A program made the translations under genes and the position numbers. The notes below the pieces were generated by a model. It was not told the origin of the DNA. It was given only the letters and a program-made list of their open reading frames with translations, and made no database searches. Positions 49,770 to 62,095 of a DNA stretch of 64,000 bases are shown here, piece after piece (within the stretch, counting starts at the first letter, position 1; the number at the start of each line of letters is the position of its first letter). The DNA is taken from positions 18,110,374 through 18,174,373 of the forward strand of contig OZ029917.1 of NCBI GenBank assembly GCA_964023275.1, in the 5' to 3' direction. This stretch comes from Norana najaformis. Lineage: Eukaryota; Annelida; Clitellata; Crassiclitellata; Hormogastridae.

Positions 49770-49990
49770 GCAAGCCTTCAGAAAATCCGGTCCCGAATAT
49801 AAGGCCAGTGCGACTTATACAATAGCATTAAGTGGACCTAAGCCCTCGAGGGCGTGGAATGTACTGCCCGTTGAATTCCGTACTCCGAAAATCTGATCGA
49901 AATCTTCAGGAAGAAATCGAAAATTTACTTGTTCGTGTCATCTGACTGGGCTCGGCTACTGACAGCGCATATGTGATGCATGTAAGATCA
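49770..49990 (+). mobile_element. CR1/L2-like LINE 3' end (fragment)
   Basis: The plus strand reads ASATYTIALSGPKPSRAWNV followed by LPVEFRT, with a frameshift into a KSKIYLFV-like ending. This is the AWNxLPxxxR...FK..LKxYLF terminus of CR1/L2 reverse transcriptases. It includes a stop and a shift, so it is dead. Confidence 0.6.
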
Positions 49991-51734
49991 AAATGTCTTC
50001 ACGCTCCTTTAAGAAAACTGCGGATCTTGCAGTGTTTCTAAGACATTTAATTAACGTTCATAAATTGTGCAGAACTTTATTACACATTTAAATTTCGACA
50101 CATGGTCGTTTTAAGTTTAGGCCTTTCTGAAAAAGCCTTAACCTTTTGCTTACCAGCTCTAGCGTTAGTCCTACAAGCTATATAATGCAATAAGGTTGTG
50201 CTTGGCAAGAAACTGTGTTTTGTTAATTATCATTTGCAGCCGACAATTTATCGAAACGCCTATCAACGCTTCACCCCATACTGAGGAGGGAGTAAATGAA
50301 AGCGAACGACAGCATGCACGCGCCGACCGATGGACAACTTCTCTCGACTGCCACACCCAAACATCATTCATTTCCTGGGCGAACTTAAAACGACTCTACG
50401 TAGGCCTACGTCATCGGCTCTGTGGCTCCTCTACCGTCAAATGAAACAACTAGATACCTTTATAGAGGCTGCGATTATTAATAAAACTTGTAATTATGCG
50501 AAATTTCTGTGGTCAGAAAGGCTATATGATGCATGCATGGGGCTATTCACCTTCTCTACATCTCTGTAAAATGTTCATAGATCTGTGTCTTTATATTCAT
50601 CATAAATATACATAGGCCTACATGTAGGTCGTTATACATATATGCCTATATGCATAAATGCCTATATATAGGCCTGTCTATCAAGACCTGTATTTAAAAA
50701 TTCCCGGTCGGGTTGGAGTTTGATGGATAGCGAGGCCCCAAAGTTTCCATCCCATACATGAGATTTGTTAAAACGTGAGTGGAGAGAACTCTATCGGTCG
50801 ACTGTCAAGTAAACTGCGCTGGGTCTGTCTGTTTTTCCTACTGTGCACGCTTGCCCTCTGCATGCATGCGTACATAGCATGCATAGGCTTTTGTGTATAG
50901 GCCTATGTTATTTAGGCCCGATATTTCTAGCCTATATGTGTATAGCAACATAGGCGACCAAGAATCAGATAAGAATATTAACTTTCGAACGACTTAAATC
51001 AAAATCAACTGAACATAACTAGAAAATAAAACCGTCACAGTTGTTACTGATAAATTGTTTAGATGCCACGTGTGCCGATGTAAAATGGCACAACTCAACG
51101 AAAGCACTTGTCTTCCTTCCCAGTCCACTCCTATGTGGGCCTACATATCATCTTAATTGCACCTCTGCCACACCTAATCGTACAAGTCATGCACCAACCT
51201 ATTCAGCGAACGAAACCTTTCTTAGCGCAGACACTCGACAGATGACGATTGGCAGAGAGAAGCCGATCAATATGTCCGGAAGAAGAGCGTTAGAAAACCA
51301 GGAGTCGTCTCTGATGAACGCAGCTAACGTCTGGAGGTGGTGCTCTGGGTGAAGGTTCAAATCGTGAGGTTTGGAAGGGAAAGCAACGTTTCGGATGAAA
51401 TGCCAGTTGTACAGTTTCCAGTTTATTTATCGATGCACTTGCAGTGCGTTTTAAGAATCTCGGGACACCGTTGTTCGACTGCACAAAAGGTTTGTAATCG
51501 AGTTGGGGCGAAGTCGGCGCATATGCACTTAGCAAGCGCGAGATAACCGAGAGACATGGGGGTCGCAAAGGTACGGTTTTTGTCGAAGATGGTTCCGAGG
51601 TGGAGGACTGGAGAAGAGTAAGGTGCAGGCGATGAGAATTCTTTGCAAAAGTTTCTGAGGATAGGTTAGTTTGCTTAACTGTTCACAGAGGCCAATAACG
51701 ACAAGTTCTGCTTTGAAGGGTTGAGGCATAGAAG

Positions 51735-52150
51735 GTGAGCGGTCCACAAAAAGACCTACTTTGCACCCTCCCTCTCCTTTGCGAATGTCTGCACTCCAAC
51801 GGAGTACTAACGCCTAGGTTGCCTAGTTGATCTTGCAGGACAAACAGTGCTACAAAGTGGGATACTTTTGCTACTGCCATGTTCAGCAACCTTTAAGGAA
51901 TCTACACATAATCGTAATTATATAACGGTCCTTCACATCTATTTAGATCTGTTAGCCATGTATGGTGCCATTTTGAGGTTCTTTTACATAAGATAGAACG
52001 AGTAGTTTATTAATGACGTTTTTCATGATGCTGGGCTTTACTGTTTACTGGCTTTGGAGTGCGGACGTCTGCAAAGGGGGAGGGGAAGGGTAAGGCCAAA
52101 TGCAGACAAGGGGGAGGGAGGGGTCCAAAGTAGGTCATTTTTTTGCAGAC
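51735..52150. repeat. Imperfect inverted repeat pair, about 90-bp arms
   Basis: The reverse complement of 51735-51805 (TTGGAGTGCAGAC, GCAAAGG, GAGGGAGGG, CAAAGTAGGTC, TTTTTG) matches 52052-52140 (TTGGAGTGCGGAC, GCAAAGG, GAGGGAGGG, CAAAGTAGGTC, TTTTTTTG) in order. The second arm has ~25 extra bases. A related GCGGACGTCC stretch occurs at 52390. It could be two opposite copies of one repeat or the ends of a foldback element. Confidence 0.55.
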
Positions 52151-52732
52151 GCCCTTTATGGACGACCCCTATCCACCCCCAGAATTCTGGCTTCAGATGA
52201 GCAAGACCTAATCTCCCTTCAATACGCATCCGACTATTGAAGCTCAATAGCCAGTTAGGCTAGACGTGTAGAAGGCGTCGTAGAGGAAAAGCCACTCATG
52301 ATGATCCAATGCAGTACTGTCAGGTTTCTCAAGTTGTTCTCTAAAGCACAGGCTGTTCTTAAATAACTGAAGTACCCCTAAATTTAGATGCGGACGTCCA
52401 CAATGGGCATAACCATCTCCCCTTCTCCGCATTTCAGTGACCCTCCAACTCCTCTCTTTGCAGACTTCTTTAACGGACGACTCCTTAGGAGATATTACCA
52501 ATGTCAGATTACACACGGACAGACAGCAGATCTCTGTAGAGTGCAGTGCCCCGTACAAAACATAACAAAAGTGCAACAGGCATTAATGCTTTGTTTGAAA
52601 ATTGCAGTTGGCTTAAGGATGAGTGTCCTTTCACAGCCTACTGCAACCAAAGATTGTTCCTCGATGTTTTCTGATTCTGGTTAACTTTCAAAATGCACAA
52701 ACAATAAATTTTTGGTTATCACTTGTCACCAT

Positions 52733-52835
52733 CTCTCTCTCTCTCTCTCCCTCTCTCTCCCTTTCTCTCTCATTGTCTCTCTCTCATTGTCTTTGTTGTT
52801 GTCTCTCTCTCTCTCACTGTCTGAGCACCAGCCTT
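52733..52835 (+). repeat. (CT)n simple repeat
   Basis: CTCTCTCT runs interrupted by CATTGTCT. The Ser/Leu-rich open frames across it are artefacts. Confidence 0.95.
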
Positions 52836-53316
52836 TTCCATTCATTATATTTCATCTGTTCACTTAGTTTTTAAACTAGAGGTTCTAGACTAGAGCAAAT
52901 TTGTAAAATTAGCCAAATGAGAAATCATTTTCAAATTTAAGCTATACACGCATAAACATTTCAGGAAAGGACTGGAACTTTGCTGGTAACAACTGGCCAC
53001 AGTAAAAATTATATTAGTACAAGAACAGTAAACCAAATGAAATTCCTCAAATGAATCAATTACATCAGATGCAGTTCAAGGAAAGATTCAAACTAGTGTG
53101 AAAAATATAGCACAAGCAGGTCCACTTATTCTACACACTACAATAAAACATGAACAATCCAAGACCACAACTCAGAACCATGTGAGAAGACACATAAACT
53201 GAAATCGTCCAAAGCACAGAATGGATAATTGGTTCCAAACAATGCAACAAAGGTTTTTGTTGACTGTATTAACAGTCAAATGTCACTGGATACGTTTTCA
53301 AGTTCACCAGGGTCTA

Positions 53317-56300
53317 TTAAAAATCATCTTTGTCGATGGCCACAAGTTTTTCTGAACTTGCCGAGGCTTTTCGTGACTCTTGTTCTTCACTTCGAACAGA
53401 GGCAGCTCGACTAAAACATTCACCACGGACAAAAAACATTGGCAAAGAAAAATCTTTACAGTAAGAATGATCAAACTCAAAGAAGCAGATGCTTTTAAAA
53501 GCCTTACCTGTTTAATTTTGTCCACTGGAAAACACACTAAAACCTGACGTAACTGCAAAGCAACATGTCCTTCTCCCATCTGTGCAGTAACAGGAGCTCA
53601 GACATAAATTTTCAAATGAAAGCTTGTGATACAACTCTATAAACTGGCAAATGCTGCTGTGTGATGCCTCAATATTTTCTTACCTAAAGACTGTCGCTAC
53701 ATTTTGTAACCTTTCTTCTAACTTTCCTACAGTTGCTATGGCTCTAAAGCTCACTTATGGCAACCACTAAGTAAATCAGCTATGTAATTAGATAATTATT
53801 GCACCATTGAATTCATTAAATGATATATGTATCTGATTAAATAAAAACTAAAAATAAAACATGTCGTCGGGCACTGCAAGCCAAACCAATCGTCAGACAA
53901 CCTACTTTCTCAAATCAAATGCTTCTACTCAAACATGACAGCAACCTTATTACTTGCAGAAAACTGATTTAATTACACTACATCTTCACTATAACATGCA
54001 CTGATACAACACACATTTGGGCATAACATGGTCACGCCAAGGATCCCAGATTTACCTATGCATACATATGTGATATATATCTGGAAGAAGAATTCGCACT
54101 GTGCCAAAATGGCAAGATCTGTACTGATGGAAGAGTTGATCTTTATTTTCTCATTCTCTGAGCTGACAATGGGTCAAACTCTCATGTAGTATATCAAGGT
54201 AGCCATTATAAAGCATCAATGCTGTATTCCTGTAAGACTTTCACTGGTACAGAACTCTCGGATCCAAGATTTTTATTCCACTATTTGCATAGTAGCGTTG
54301 CCAAAATAATTTATTTAAATCTCTACAGACAATATTTATTTGAGTCTGTAAGGACAACAGCTAGACCTAAAATGCTAGATAAATGTAATATACCAGAATT
54401 TTATTTTCTTTAGAAAGATGTCAAGAATTTTGAAAAAGGAAAGCCTGCTATATGCAGAAGAAAGTTGGATGCAATTGGAAGACACAGAAATGGCAAAACC
54501 AAAAATTAGTATAGAGCTTGGCATTAATGAAGCAAAAATTTCTGTATTACATATTCTTTCTCTCAAATGAAAGCTAATTTTAAGGTCTTGTGTATGTACT
54601 TTATTGATCTAAAACAATTATGCTACATAAATTTATCTACACCACTCCGTAAGCAGAGCCGGAATTTCATAACACCTGAAAGCGGAATATCGAAACAAAG
54701 AATACAAAGCTTTTAACTGAATTTATTGAAAGTCGCTTCCACTCCACAATTCTGAATTACATAGTTCCCAGCTCTGGCAGCCTCCATTCCAAAAGGCAAT
54801 TCATAACTTTCTGATAATCTTTACAAATCCAGTGATACCCACTTGAAGACTTATTTCTACGACAATACCGTGTTCTAATGCTCTCACAAGCCTATTACAA
54901 CCTGCAAATTCACAGCTACATAAACACGTACTGAAATTTTGGTCACAAAGTACCATTTCAGTTCAATGCAGCCCTCAACATAACGCAATACTTGACATGG
55001 ATCCCAAATCCCGTGTTACAGTGAAGGTGCAGTGTACTGTTCATCTGATTTCACAGAGACGAAATATCACATCATTAAAGAAATTAAGACAAGAATAAAA
55101 CTGGGCCATAGTTCATCAGTTAATTTCACAAGGATGAAATACAAAAGCACCACAGAATTTAAACAAAAGAATAAAACACACCGTTTTTCCTTCTTTCTGT
55201 CACCTGCCTCATCTTCATCCTTCTCTCTGTGCCGCTTAGAGCTTGATCGTTTTGAACTTTTATGACCAGAACGCTTGCCACTTGCTCCTTCTTCACTGGT
55301 ATCTTTGTCAGGTGACTTGTCTCGAGACTTGTGCCCTCGTTTAGACTTCTTATCTTGTGACTTTGATCGGGATCTTGACCTTGAATTTGACCTTTCTGAA
55401 CTTGAAGAATGTCGACGTCTCTTTGGAGAGTAAGACCTATGGCAGAAAAGACAGTCACAAAAACAGTTCAAAAATTAAATATATTTACCTAGACAATTAA
55501 TGCGTGCATGTACAGATACAGTAAGGTCAGCAAGATTCTATTGTTCAATAAGTTCTTAGAGGTTCAGTGTTTGGCAGAAATCTACTATTTAACTGAATAT
55601 CAAAACTAGCAACAACAAACTGGCAGAACATTTTAAGATACACTGGAATTTAAATTAAATACAGCTATGATAGATGGCAGTTGGCCAAGTGTTTTTGAAA
55701 TTATGGATATTGGAAAAGAGGTACTGCACAATAATTTAAAAAAAACAAGAAAGCTTGGTAAATAAAAAAATATTTAAATAAAAAATTTACTTAAAGCAAA
55801 AAATGACTGTTTAAACGGTTATGTAAATTCCACAAGTCAACCTATAACCCAAAGAAATGTCAAAATGTCTGAAAACATTACTGAAATTAACACAGGTCCA
55901 GGCAATTTTTCTTGCAAAGGATACTAGTTTGGCCTTGGCTTCAAAACTGCTGTGTTCCATAACAAATAAAATAGGCATACCAAAATTCCAGTAGTCCATT
56001 TAAAAATTATTTATGCATAAATGATGACTTTTGTGCATTAGCAATTAAAAACTCTAAGCATAGCTGAATTTAGGAAATGATGGATGTTTTTTCTTTCTTT
56101 TTTGATTGGGTACTGATTTCCACAAATGCAAGATTAGAGTTTCTGCATATTTTTTTAAATCATTTCATCAAAAGTGCAGTAACCATAAAGTGTAGCAATG
56201 ATGAGGTAATGAAGCCAGCAGAATTCAACCAGGCTTATGTTACACTGATTATGGATCACTGTCCACAACTGATCTTGGGCAGTTGGCATTACAGAAGTCA

Positions 56301-59300
56301 TTACATTTCATAATCGTTTGGCAGGAAACCAACTGCAAAGGACTGGAGTTAATCTAAATAAACCATATGAGCAGGAAACAATGGGCACAAATTCAGTTAT
56401 CTGCCAGAATCAGATTCATTTTTAAGCATGACCTTGTTCAGTTGGCTACCTTAACCACATTGTTGATGAAAACTGATCATAAACATTGTTGATGGAAAAT
56501 GATCATAAACATTTTCAAATTGGTATTTTTTAACTGCAACAGATGGAAACAGACCCCAATTTTGGACCACTTAGCCCAAATTTATGAAACCTGTGCCACA
56601 GCAGTAAATATTTCTTAATCTAGCTTAAGCTTCAACAAAGATGTAACAATGTTGCTGTGTAACAGATGAACACTAACTGCTCTCCAACACCATTGGATTC
56701 AACCTTGGACTGGCTTCACTGGTTTACTCTTTGTGTGGGTGCAAAAGTGGTGACTTTCTCAGTTAACTGAGCATTATTTGTTTACAGATGAACTAAGTTG
56801 TGTTTTTAACGAACTTCAACAATATTTAGGCTAGCATAGGCAGCATTTTGTGAGGAACTTAACAGATGCTACATTAAGTGTCTGTATATAGACATGCATA
56901 CATACATACATATAGGCATACATACATGGTTAATCCAATCAATGACTGCAACTGCTGGCAAAAGTGTTTTGTAATTTATCTAAAGCAATCTCTGTCTACA
57001 CTAGTACCTCAGTAAATTATCACGTATAAAATAAAATCGGAATACTGAAAGGTACCGATGTTGAGAAGAAAGACGCTCCACATCCCAATCATGCCAATCT
57101 AGACGATGAAAACATGTCATACCAGTGCCTAACCATTGCACATACACAAGACGGTGCACCAGTGCGCCACAACACCATTGGACATTTGATAAGACAACAG
57201 TGCCCCAGAGCACAGATTAACATCGGCCATCACAACAAACAACCAGTCGACTAACTGCCATGTCATCAACCAATATGCTAAACCAGCCCTGGCGGAAAAA
57301 CATCAATGGCATTAAGCAAAATGTTTAATAAACAGTCTAAAAATAAAGTACACATTAATAGTTTCAGTCAATAAATGTAAAATCAGACTGACATGATACA
57401 AACAACACTATAGATAGATAGATAGATATATACAGATGTCTGCAACTAAGCATCTGTAGCAGGAAAGTAGTTATACTGCAGTTTACATACAACCCACATT
57501 CATTTTACCCCGTCGTGACTCAGTGTGATTATTTCCATGACGCCTGCACCAAAAACACTGAATCAACTAACAGCAGTAGAAACAAGAGCCAAAGTGCAAA
57601 GCTGATGAGGGACTCTCCAGCCTTATATATCCATTAGCTTATAACAAAGGCTTTTAAAAGACCTTATCACTAGAAACTCTAACAAGGTAAAACAATATTT
57701 GCTCAGTTGGCTTTCTCAAACACTTAGCTGCAGAGGCAGCAGATCATAGTAAAATATTCATCTCAAAATTCAAACTAGGGCTACAACCCACATAAATTTA
57801 ATTTAAAGAGAAAAGAGGAAACTTTTATGGACATCTTTTATTGCAAACCAATTTTCTTCAGCACGATCCATTCTTGCCAGAGATTTTGAAATTACTGATG
57901 TAAGTCAACCATGGACAACAAGTTACATGGATTGCATTATGTCACTCCAACCCATAGGGTAATATATAATGAAAGTACAAAAACTTTCTACTTCTCCACA
58001 TTAAAAAGAAAGATGCAGCACAAAACAATTTCTTATGACAGAATAATTCTGGTTTTGACATTTTATTGCATTTTTTAAAATTAAATTTACAGACTTCCAC
58101 AATTTCCTACAGATTTTATGGACACCTCCCATTTTTTTCACATGTCTACAAATTTACAGAGGGTTTGCAAACCTGACATTTCCAAACTTAAACATGACCA
58201 TAGCGGTTTTTACTACCATCAACCCCATGCCTCCAGTTTTATGCACTTCTAGCTTCCACCTTTCTTCAGAGCTATTCATCCTTGTAATGGAAATAAGTCG
58301 ATCATTTATGTTGAATGGTGGCCCTTCTTCCACACAATATTCACTGAAGTTACTATTAATACTACCATTATAATTATCATATTAAACTCTGTTTACTACT
58401 TTAGTTCAACATTAGCACCGTCCAAAATTCATTACCACATTCGGAATCAGTTTGGAAAACTTACATGATGGTCATAAATTTCAACCTGCATGTCTCTAAA
58501 ACTGGCCATAGTTTTAACTCAGAGTATCAGAGTCAACAATAACTCCGTAAAATTCCATCACTCATTCTAGGTTGTATTGGTTGTATAACAATACAAATTA
58601 ATTTCTGACAAAAATTTATTACGATACAACAAATTTAAATTTCAGTGCAGCCAGAAAATTCATTAAAATTATTTAAATTTGAACAACCTAATGCAGGACC
58701 ATATATTTTACCTTTAAAATTTATAAAGGACTTCCTGTTTGACTGTAAAACTCAACTGTTGCAACTTTGGTTACAGTATAACTAGATGGGTGATTACAGG
58801 TACAACTTTCAAATGCCAACATTGCCAGCAGAAAATTAAAGCCAGAGTTTGAGAAGCCAACAATCAATTAGGTAAATAACTTAAAGTAAACTGAATAAAA
58901 TCAATCTAACAAAATTCTGGTGAGACAAATGCTCTTGGACTCAACACAACAGAATGTATCTGAAGACTGTTATTCAAGGAATTAAAAAAAATTCCAGGAA
59001 CTGTTACCTTCGATTTCTGGATGCATAACAATTTCTGGACAGATGACCCCTTTCACCACATTGGTAGCATCTGGCATCACCATTGTACGAAGCCCGTCGA
59101 GGGCCACGTGCCTCTACTCTTGGTCGGGCAATACTTACACGAACACGCCTCCCACAGATTGTTCTGCAGAACAAAGCCAGCATAAAGATGAACCACTGAT
59201 TCACATGAGTGATAAATAAAAAAGACAATAACCAGCAATAATGTCAAAGCAGTAATATAAAGGTGTGAAAAATGTATTTATTCCAATTCGTTAACGGATT

Positions 59301-60764
59301 CATCTGAAAAAAATTATTAAGATTTAAAATAAGTTGAAGCTCTATTCCTCAAACTTTGTTTCGCTGAAGTGAAACAACTGAAAACAGCCTGTACATGTTT
59401 CAGGGTAGCTCATTCTGAAGTGGCATTACATATATGCTTGATTAGCAATACAGTTATGAAACAGATTGATATATTGCAATAAAACAGATTGATCTATTGT
59501 AATTAAATAAATACACTTGCTAGTAGAACTGATAAGAAGGCTGAAGAGAGAGAGCGAGAAAGCAGGACTATACTTCAATATAAAGAAAACGAAGATCATG
59601 ACAACAGCTGAGGAGGGCAGTTTTATGGTGGATGGAGAGGAATTAGAGACGGTAACAAGCTTTACATTCTTGGGATCAGTAGTAGAAAGAGAAGGAAAGT
59701 GCGATATGGAAATAAACCGAAGGGTGGCGATTGGAAAAGCCGCAATGAATGGACTAGAAAAAATATGGAAAGACAAACATGTGAGCACAGACACGAAAAA
59801 AAGATTGGTGAGGGCCTTGATTATACCAACAGTAACACAGTAACATACGGCAGTGAGACGTGGACAATGACCAAGAAAATAGAGAAAAAAATCAATGCTT
59901 GTGAAATGTGGATATGGAGGAAGATGCTGAGAACATCATGGACGGAGAAAAGGACTAATGAATGGGTACGCATGACGATTGGAATTGAGCAAGATGAGAC
60001 GTTACAACAAACAGTGCTAAAGTCAAAGCTGAGGTTCTTTGGACATGTTATGAGATCAGATGGACTGGAAAAAGAAATGATGCTGGCTTGTGGAGAGAGA
60101 AAGAGAAAACAAGGGAGACCAAGGAAAAAATGGATGGACAAGATACACGAAGCAACCGGGATGAACTTGGCACAACTAAGGGACGCGACATTGGAAAGAA
60201 AGAAATGGAGAAGATTGATCATGACGGTCGCTAGAGCTCAAAGAGCTGACAGCACAAGGTAACAAGGTGAGTGTTATCATTCATTGTATTGATAAATTGT
60301 ACTTGAAATAATAATAATAATAATGCCACTGCACAAAGTAGTTACATTTTACCAGCAAAGTAGTAAAAGTATTTGACCAGCCATTCATGTAGTGACATTA
60401 ATAACACAACTGCACAAAATAGTAATAATATTTTTCCAACCATTCGTGTAATAACATCAGTGACACAACTGAAGAGAGTAGCAATGATACGTTACCGGCC
60501 ATTCATTGCCCGGATGGCTTCCTCAGCATCTTCTTTATCTCGGAAAACAATGAAAGCAAAACATGGTGGAATTTTTGCCATCCAAACTTCCACCAATGGC
60601 CCAAACTTCTTGAACGTGTGTTCAAGGTCTTGCTCTGAACACCCAGCTGGCAGCTCCCCAACATGTACACGAACACCTTCCACTTCGGAGCTCTCGCTAC
60701 GACTGCGGCTTCGACTTTCTCCACTACTGCGAGAGGATGACCGACTATGTCTAGGCATAGTCAT
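53317..60764 (-). CDS. SR splicing factor: RRM + CCHC zinc knuckle + RS domain (SRSF7/9G8-like)
   Basis: Four coding exons on the minus strand, all GT/AG and phase-matched: 60764-60496, 59163-59008, 55436-55182, 53410-53317 (774 nt, 257 residues). Residues 1-30 are a short Arg/Ser stretch (MTMPRHSRSSSRSS). Then comes one RRM (VRVHVGELPAGCSEQDLEHT, VEVWMAKIPPCFAFIVFRDK, MNGRTICGRRVRVSIARP). Next is the knuckle CYQCGERGHLSRNC (CX2CX4HX4C), followed by an RS/K-rich tail (SPKRRRHSSSSERSNSRSRS) ending KLVAIDKDDF. RRM plus one knuckle plus RS is the SRSF7 (9G8)/x16/RSZ plan, used in splice-site selection and mRNA export. The start is the first ATG after an acceptor (CTTAG|GTGGTC, 60785); the second ATG at 60758 is equally possible, and a 5' noncoding exon is implied. 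Extra small RS exons in the 3.6-kb intron cannot be excluded. Confidence 0.88.
53508..53579 (-). other. Candidate cassette (poison) exon of the SR gene
   Basis: On the minus strand a pyrimidine-rich acceptor (CTCCTGTTACTGCACAG) precedes 72 bases ending in AAACAG|GTAAGG, a near-perfect donor. It lies between the RS exon and the terminal exon. Joined to the RS exon (which ends with the two bases CG) it reads RWEKDMLLCSYVRF then TAG, a premature stop. SR genes are known to autoregulate through such exons; that this one is used is inference. Confidence 0.35.
59515..60310 (+). mobile_element. 5'-truncated RTE-like LINE, antisense in the SR-gene intron
   Basis: It starts LVELIRRLKRESEKAGLYFN and continues KKTKIMTT, TSFTFLGSVVEREGKCDMEI, NGLEKIWKDKHVSTDTKKRL, YGSETWTMTKKIEKKINACE, MLRTSWTEKRTNEWVRM, LRFFGHVMRSDGLEKEMML and GRPRKKWMDK. 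This is the same protein region as the 37.7-kb LINE but clearly diverged. One break in the frame is an 8-base tandem repeat (ACAGTAAC at 59830 and 59838). The 3' side ends at an (AAT)n run near 60308-60323. The YADD box and everything upstream are missing. Confidence 0.88.
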
Positions 60765-61364
60765 GTGATTCAGATTAATGACCACCTAAGAGTACTAAAA
60801 ACACAGCAAAAAGTAAACCTCCGCATGAAAAAAACAGAAGAATGTGCAGCCTTTCATTTACACATAATCAGTGGCAAAAGCTCATTCTTTAAACGGTTTA
60901 AAGAGGTCTGTGCACATCAGTGAGTTGAAATAATGTAATGAGGTTAAATGTTTAGTGAGATGGTTACTGAAAGCAACTTTTGCATTTTCTGTGTCCAATA
61001 GTTGTTGCTTTCTTCACATGCTTGCATTTATTTCACCATATTTCATTCTGGCTTGATCGTATATGAAATCGTTGCAACGATTTTGCACCGAGCGCTTGTT
61101 TCCTCCCGTGCAGTTTGAAAGAAAATTCCGAATTTCACACTTATACACCAAGAACTGCAAAACCGCTGATTATCTAATGGTAATTACAAATTCTGGCATA
61201 CATACATTTTAGCGGACCCGCTATTTTGGGCTTTATTTTGGGCGTCGCATGCGGCACAGAGGAAGCGAAGCTCTGATTTGGGCCTGCGTGTTCTTCGTTC
61301 ATTGTCCTTTTGAATTACAGAAAATTTGCAAAGCTCAACTAAGCGTTTTAATATATATTTACAA
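60765..61364. other. 5' flank / probable promoter side of the SR gene
   Basis: No coding sequence. An acceptor at 60786 means that a noncoding first exon lies here or further up. CpG-bearing sequence at 61060-61130 (GCAACGATTTTGCACCGAGC) is a plausible promoter zone. No TATA box is evident. Confidence 0.4.
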
Positions 61365-62086
61365 GGTTGTGGATACCGTAACACCCAACGTTAGCCTATA
61401 CACGGGACTCGAATAACGCCCACTACGCAATTGGTCAATGCATAGCACGTGATTTTGTGCACGTGAACGGGGCTGATGGGCGTGATTGAAGTTGTCGAGG
61501 ATGTGCTCACGTCCGCCGGTCCCAGATCCCCTCACGCCTGAATATAGGAAAGCGTAACACGTGTTGTAAGTTAGGAAAGGACTGCAGCAAAAATTACCTA
61601 ATTTGGACACCTTTCTGATAAAATATCTGTAGATTAATAACTGGATGTTGTTATGAGAACCTGCATAATTGCCTATCAGGCAATTGTCAAGAAACAAGAA
61701 ACAGGGATTTTCTAAAAACAATTTTTGTCCAACAAACCCACAAATACATTTCTTTTTGGGAAAATATAAGTTTATTGCTTCATAGCCCATTTTAATGTGT
61801 GTTTTGCTGGCACAACGTGACCTTTGGTATTTGTAATTAAAATGCATGAAATGGCGATCAGAGTATGGAATTACGACATTATCTTTGTAAGAGAAATTGA
61901 TGGAAAGCTAGCTAAACTGATGCAGCCTGATGGCCGCCATTTCAAAATCTAGAAAACCATCCGGAAATGACCAAAATCACAAAAATTCACGTGACATGCT
62001 TTAGCCAATAGCGTGACGGGGGTGAATCTAGTCTCTGAGTGTCCGCTAACGTCCCGGGCATTAACGGAACCACTACGTATTTACAA
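61356..62086. mobile_element. Non-autonomous Mutator-like TIR element 1 (713 bp plus duplications)
   Basis: The element at 61365-62077 is flanked by the 9-bp direct repeat TATTTACAA (61356-61364 and 62078-62086). Its ends are long imperfect inverted repeats: left GTGGATACCGTAACACCC, ACGTTAGC, ATTGGTCAATGCATAGCACG; right (reverse complement) GTGGTTCCGTTAATGCCC, ACGTTAGC, ATTGGCTAAAGCATGTCACG. The match persists for ~90 bases. There is no transposase frame. A 9-bp duplication with long TIRs is characteristic of Mutator-like elements; the superfamily is inferred. Confidence 0.8.
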
Positions 62087-62095
62087 ACGTTAGGA

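Larger units (their letters stand above)
49414..53316. other. Between gap and SR-gene stop: no gene recognised, repeats
   Basis: No exon with splice context could be assigned. It holds a LINE fragment (49770-49990), a cluster of TAGGCCTA motifs (50400-50900), an inverted repeat pair (51735-52150) and CT-rich simple sequence. The part nearest 53316 should be the 3' UTR of the minus-strand SR gene. Confidence 0.5.
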
